DNA from: an uncultured Mycobacteriaceae bacterium
GTDB taxonomy: Bacteria > Actinomycetota > Actinomycetes > Mycobacteriales > Mycobacteriaceae
Direction of reading: 5' to 3'
Length of the DNA stretch: 46,776 bases
NCBI GenBank assembly: GCA_903927745.1
Contig: CAIYOH010000079.1
Location: forward strand, 1-46,776
Part shown: positions 44,832 to 46,776 of the stretch, piece by piece
Layout of the letters: every line of letters starts with the position of its first letter
How positions within the stretch are numbered: the stretch's first letter is position 1
Notes under the pieces: generated by a model
Told to the model about the DNA's origin: nothing
The model's input: only the letters and a program-made list of their open reading frames with translations
Databases searched by the model: none
Made by a program: the position numbers and the translations under genes

Positions 44832-46776
44832 TCAGGTGCGTGCCTTCTCGACCATCTCGTAGGTCTCGACGACGTCGCCCTCCTTGATGTCGGAGTACCC
44901 CAGCGTCAAACCGCACTCGAAGCCCTCGCGGACCTCGGTCACGTCGTCCTTCTCGCGGCGCAACGAGGTCACGCTGATGTTTTCGGCGACCACGACGTTG
45001 TCCCGCAGCAGCCGGGCTTTGGAGTTGCGGCGCACCGTGCCCGAGAGGATCATGCAGCCGGCGATCAGGCCGACCTTCGAGGAGCGGAACAGCGCCCGGA
45101 TCTCGGCGCGGCCCAGCTGGTTCTCCTCGTAGATCGGTTTGAGCATGCCGCGGAGGGCTTTTTCGATTTCGTCGATCGCCTGGTAGATGACCGTGTAGTA
45201 GCGGATCTCCACGCCCTCGCGGTTGGCCAGCTCGGTCGCCTTGCCTTCGGCGCGGACGTTGAAACCGATGATCACCGCGTCCGACGCCGACGCCAGGTTG
45301 ACGTTGGTCTCGGTGACGCCGCCGACGCCACGGTCGATCACGCGCAACACCACCTCGTCGTCGATCTGGATACCCAGCAGGGCCTCCTCGAGCGCCTCGA
45401 CCGTACCGGCGTTGTCGCCCTTGAGGATCAGGTTCAGCTGGCTGGTTTCCTTCAGCGCCGAGTCCAGGTCCTCCAAGCTGATTCGCTTGCGGGACCGTGC
45501 CGCCAGCGCGTTGCGCTTGCGGGCACTGCGGCGGTCGGCGATCTGGCGGGCGATGCGGTCCTCGTCGACGACGAGGAAGTTGTCCCCGGCGCCGGGCACC
45601 GACGTGAAGCCGATGACCTGCACAGGCCGCGACGGCAGCGCCTCCACGATGTCGACCCCGTGTTCGTCGACCATGCGGCGCACCCGACCGTAGGCGTCGC
45701 CGGCGACCACCGAGTCGCCCACCCGCAGGGTGCCGCGTTGCACCAGCACCGTGGCCACCGGCCCGCGGCCGCGGTCGAGGTGCGCCTCGATCGCCACGCC
45801 CTGGGCCTCCATGTCGGGGTTGGCCCGCAGGTCCAGGGCGGCGTCGGCGGTCAGCAGCACCGCCTCCTCGAGCGACTTGATGTTGGTGCCCTCCTTCGCG
45901 GAGATGTCAACGAACATCGTCTCGCCACCGAAGTCCTCGGCGACGAGGCCGTATTCGGTGAGCTGCGCGCGGATCTTCTGCGGATCGGCGCCCTCCTTGT
46001 CGATCTTGTTGACCGCCACCACGATCGGCACGTCGGCCGCCTGCGCGTGATTGATGGCCTCCACCGTCTGCGGCATCACGCCGTCGTCGGCAGCGACCAC
46101 CAGGATTGCGATGTCGGTGGCCTTCGCGCCGCGGGCACGCATGGCGGTGAACGCCTCGTGGCCCGGGGTGTCGATGAAGGTGATCGGCCGCTCGATCCCG
46201 TCGTGCTCGACGGACACCTGATAGGCGCCGATGTGCTGGGTGATGCCGCCGGCCTCGCCCTCGCGGACGCTGGCGTTGCGGATGGTGTCCAGCAGGCGGG
46301 TCTTGCCGTGGTCGACGTGGCCCATCACGGTCACCACCGGCGGCCGGGTCTGCAGATCCTCCTCGGTGCCGTCGTCCTCGCCGTAGGTGAGGTCGAAGGA
46401 CTCCAGCAGCTCGCGGTCCTCGTCCTCCGGGCTCACGACCTGCACGACGTAGTTCATCTCGCCGCCGAGCAGTTCGAGTGTCTCGTCGCCGACCGATTGC
46501 GTGGCGGTCACCATCTCGCCGAGGTTGAACAGCGCCTGCACCAGCGCAGCCGGGTTGGCGTCGATCTTCTCGGCAAAGTCCGACAGGGACGCGCCGCGCG
46601 CCAGCCGGATCGTCTCGCCGTTGCCGTGCGGCAGCCGCACGCCACCGACGACGGGCGCCTGCATCGAGTCGTACTCCTGGCGCTTCTGGCGCTTGGACTT
46701 GCGCCCGCGCCGGGGCGCCCCGCCGGGACGGCCGAACGCTCCGGCGGCACCTCCGCGCTGGCCGGGACGGCCACCC
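44832..46776 (-). CDS. infB: Translation initiation factor IF-2 (5' end outside the window)
   Basis: [44 protein letters not shown]; frame stays open to the window end with a Gly/Arg-rich N-terminal tract. Confidence 0.97.
   Translation of the reverse strand, partial: GGRPGQRGGAAGAFGRPGGAPRRGRKSKRQKRQEYDSMQAPVVGGVRLPHGNGETIRLARGASLSDFAEKIDANPAALVQALFNLGEMVTATQSVGDETLELLGGEMNYVVQVVSPEDEDRELLESFDLTYGEDDGTEEDLQTRPPVVTVMGHVDHGKTRLLDTIRNASVREGEAGGITQHIGAYQVSVEHDGIERPITFIDTPGHEAFTAMRARGAKATDIAILVVAADDGVMPQTVEAINHAQAADVPIVVAVNKIDKEGADPQKIRAQLTEYGLVAEDFGGETMFVDISAKEGTNIKSLEEAVLLTADAALDLRANPDMEAQGVAIEAHLDRGRGPVATVLVQRGTLRVGDSVVAGDAYGRVRRMVDEHGVDIVEALPSRPVQVIGFTSVPGAGDNFLVVDEDRIARQIADRRSARKRNALAARSRKRISLEDLDSALKETSQLNLILKGDNAGTVEALEEALLGIQIDDEVVLRVIDRGVGGVTETNVNLASASDAVIIGFNVRAEGKATELANREGVEIRYYTVIYQAIDEIEKALRGMLKPIYEENQLGRAEIRALFRSSKVGLIAGCMILSGTVRRNSKARLLRDNVVVAENISVTSLRREKDDVTEVREGFECGLTLGYSDIKEGDVVETYEMVEKART

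Overview
This window is a mycobacterial core-genome segment. Most genes are on the minus strand and collinear with the M. tuberculosis Rv2726c-Rv2839c region: dapF(partial)-miaA-Rv2728c-like-DUF349-Rv2732c-like-miaB-recX-recA-DUF3046-glycosyltransferase-ephG-like-Rv2743c-like-pspA-clgR-pgsA-argA-ftsK-RNase J-dapA-...-dfrA-thyA-...-dapB-...-pepR-pnp-rpsO-ribF-truB-pptT-pptH-...-CnpB-like-rbfA-infB(partial). No rRNA, tRNA, CRISPR array, transposase or prophage was recognised. The points most worth a second look are: (i) a DUF222/HNH (13E12-type) nuclease gene whose start codon lies inside a near-perfect mycobacterial LexA box, with a TANNNT -10 placed for leaderless transcription and two DnaA-box-like motifs just upstream; (ii) a recA upstream region that carries a LexA box and a perfect RecA-NDp (PafBC-type) promoter, with no recA intein; (iii) a DivIVA/Wag31-like coiled-coil gene where thyX would be expected next to dapA; (iv) a 56-bp tandem repeat with internal inverted arms between thyA and a dienelactone hydrolase gene; (v) a recurrent set of short tandem duplications at gene junctions, some of which multiply stop codons; (vi) a set of plus-strand orphan genes with a TANNNT-N6/7-start arrangement that predicts leaderless mRNAs; (vii) accessory gene pairs (Rieske oxygenase + DapB-like dehydrogenase; paired acyl-CoA dehydrogenases + SDR + thioesterase-like protein). 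All family assignments are from reading the translations; no database search was run.
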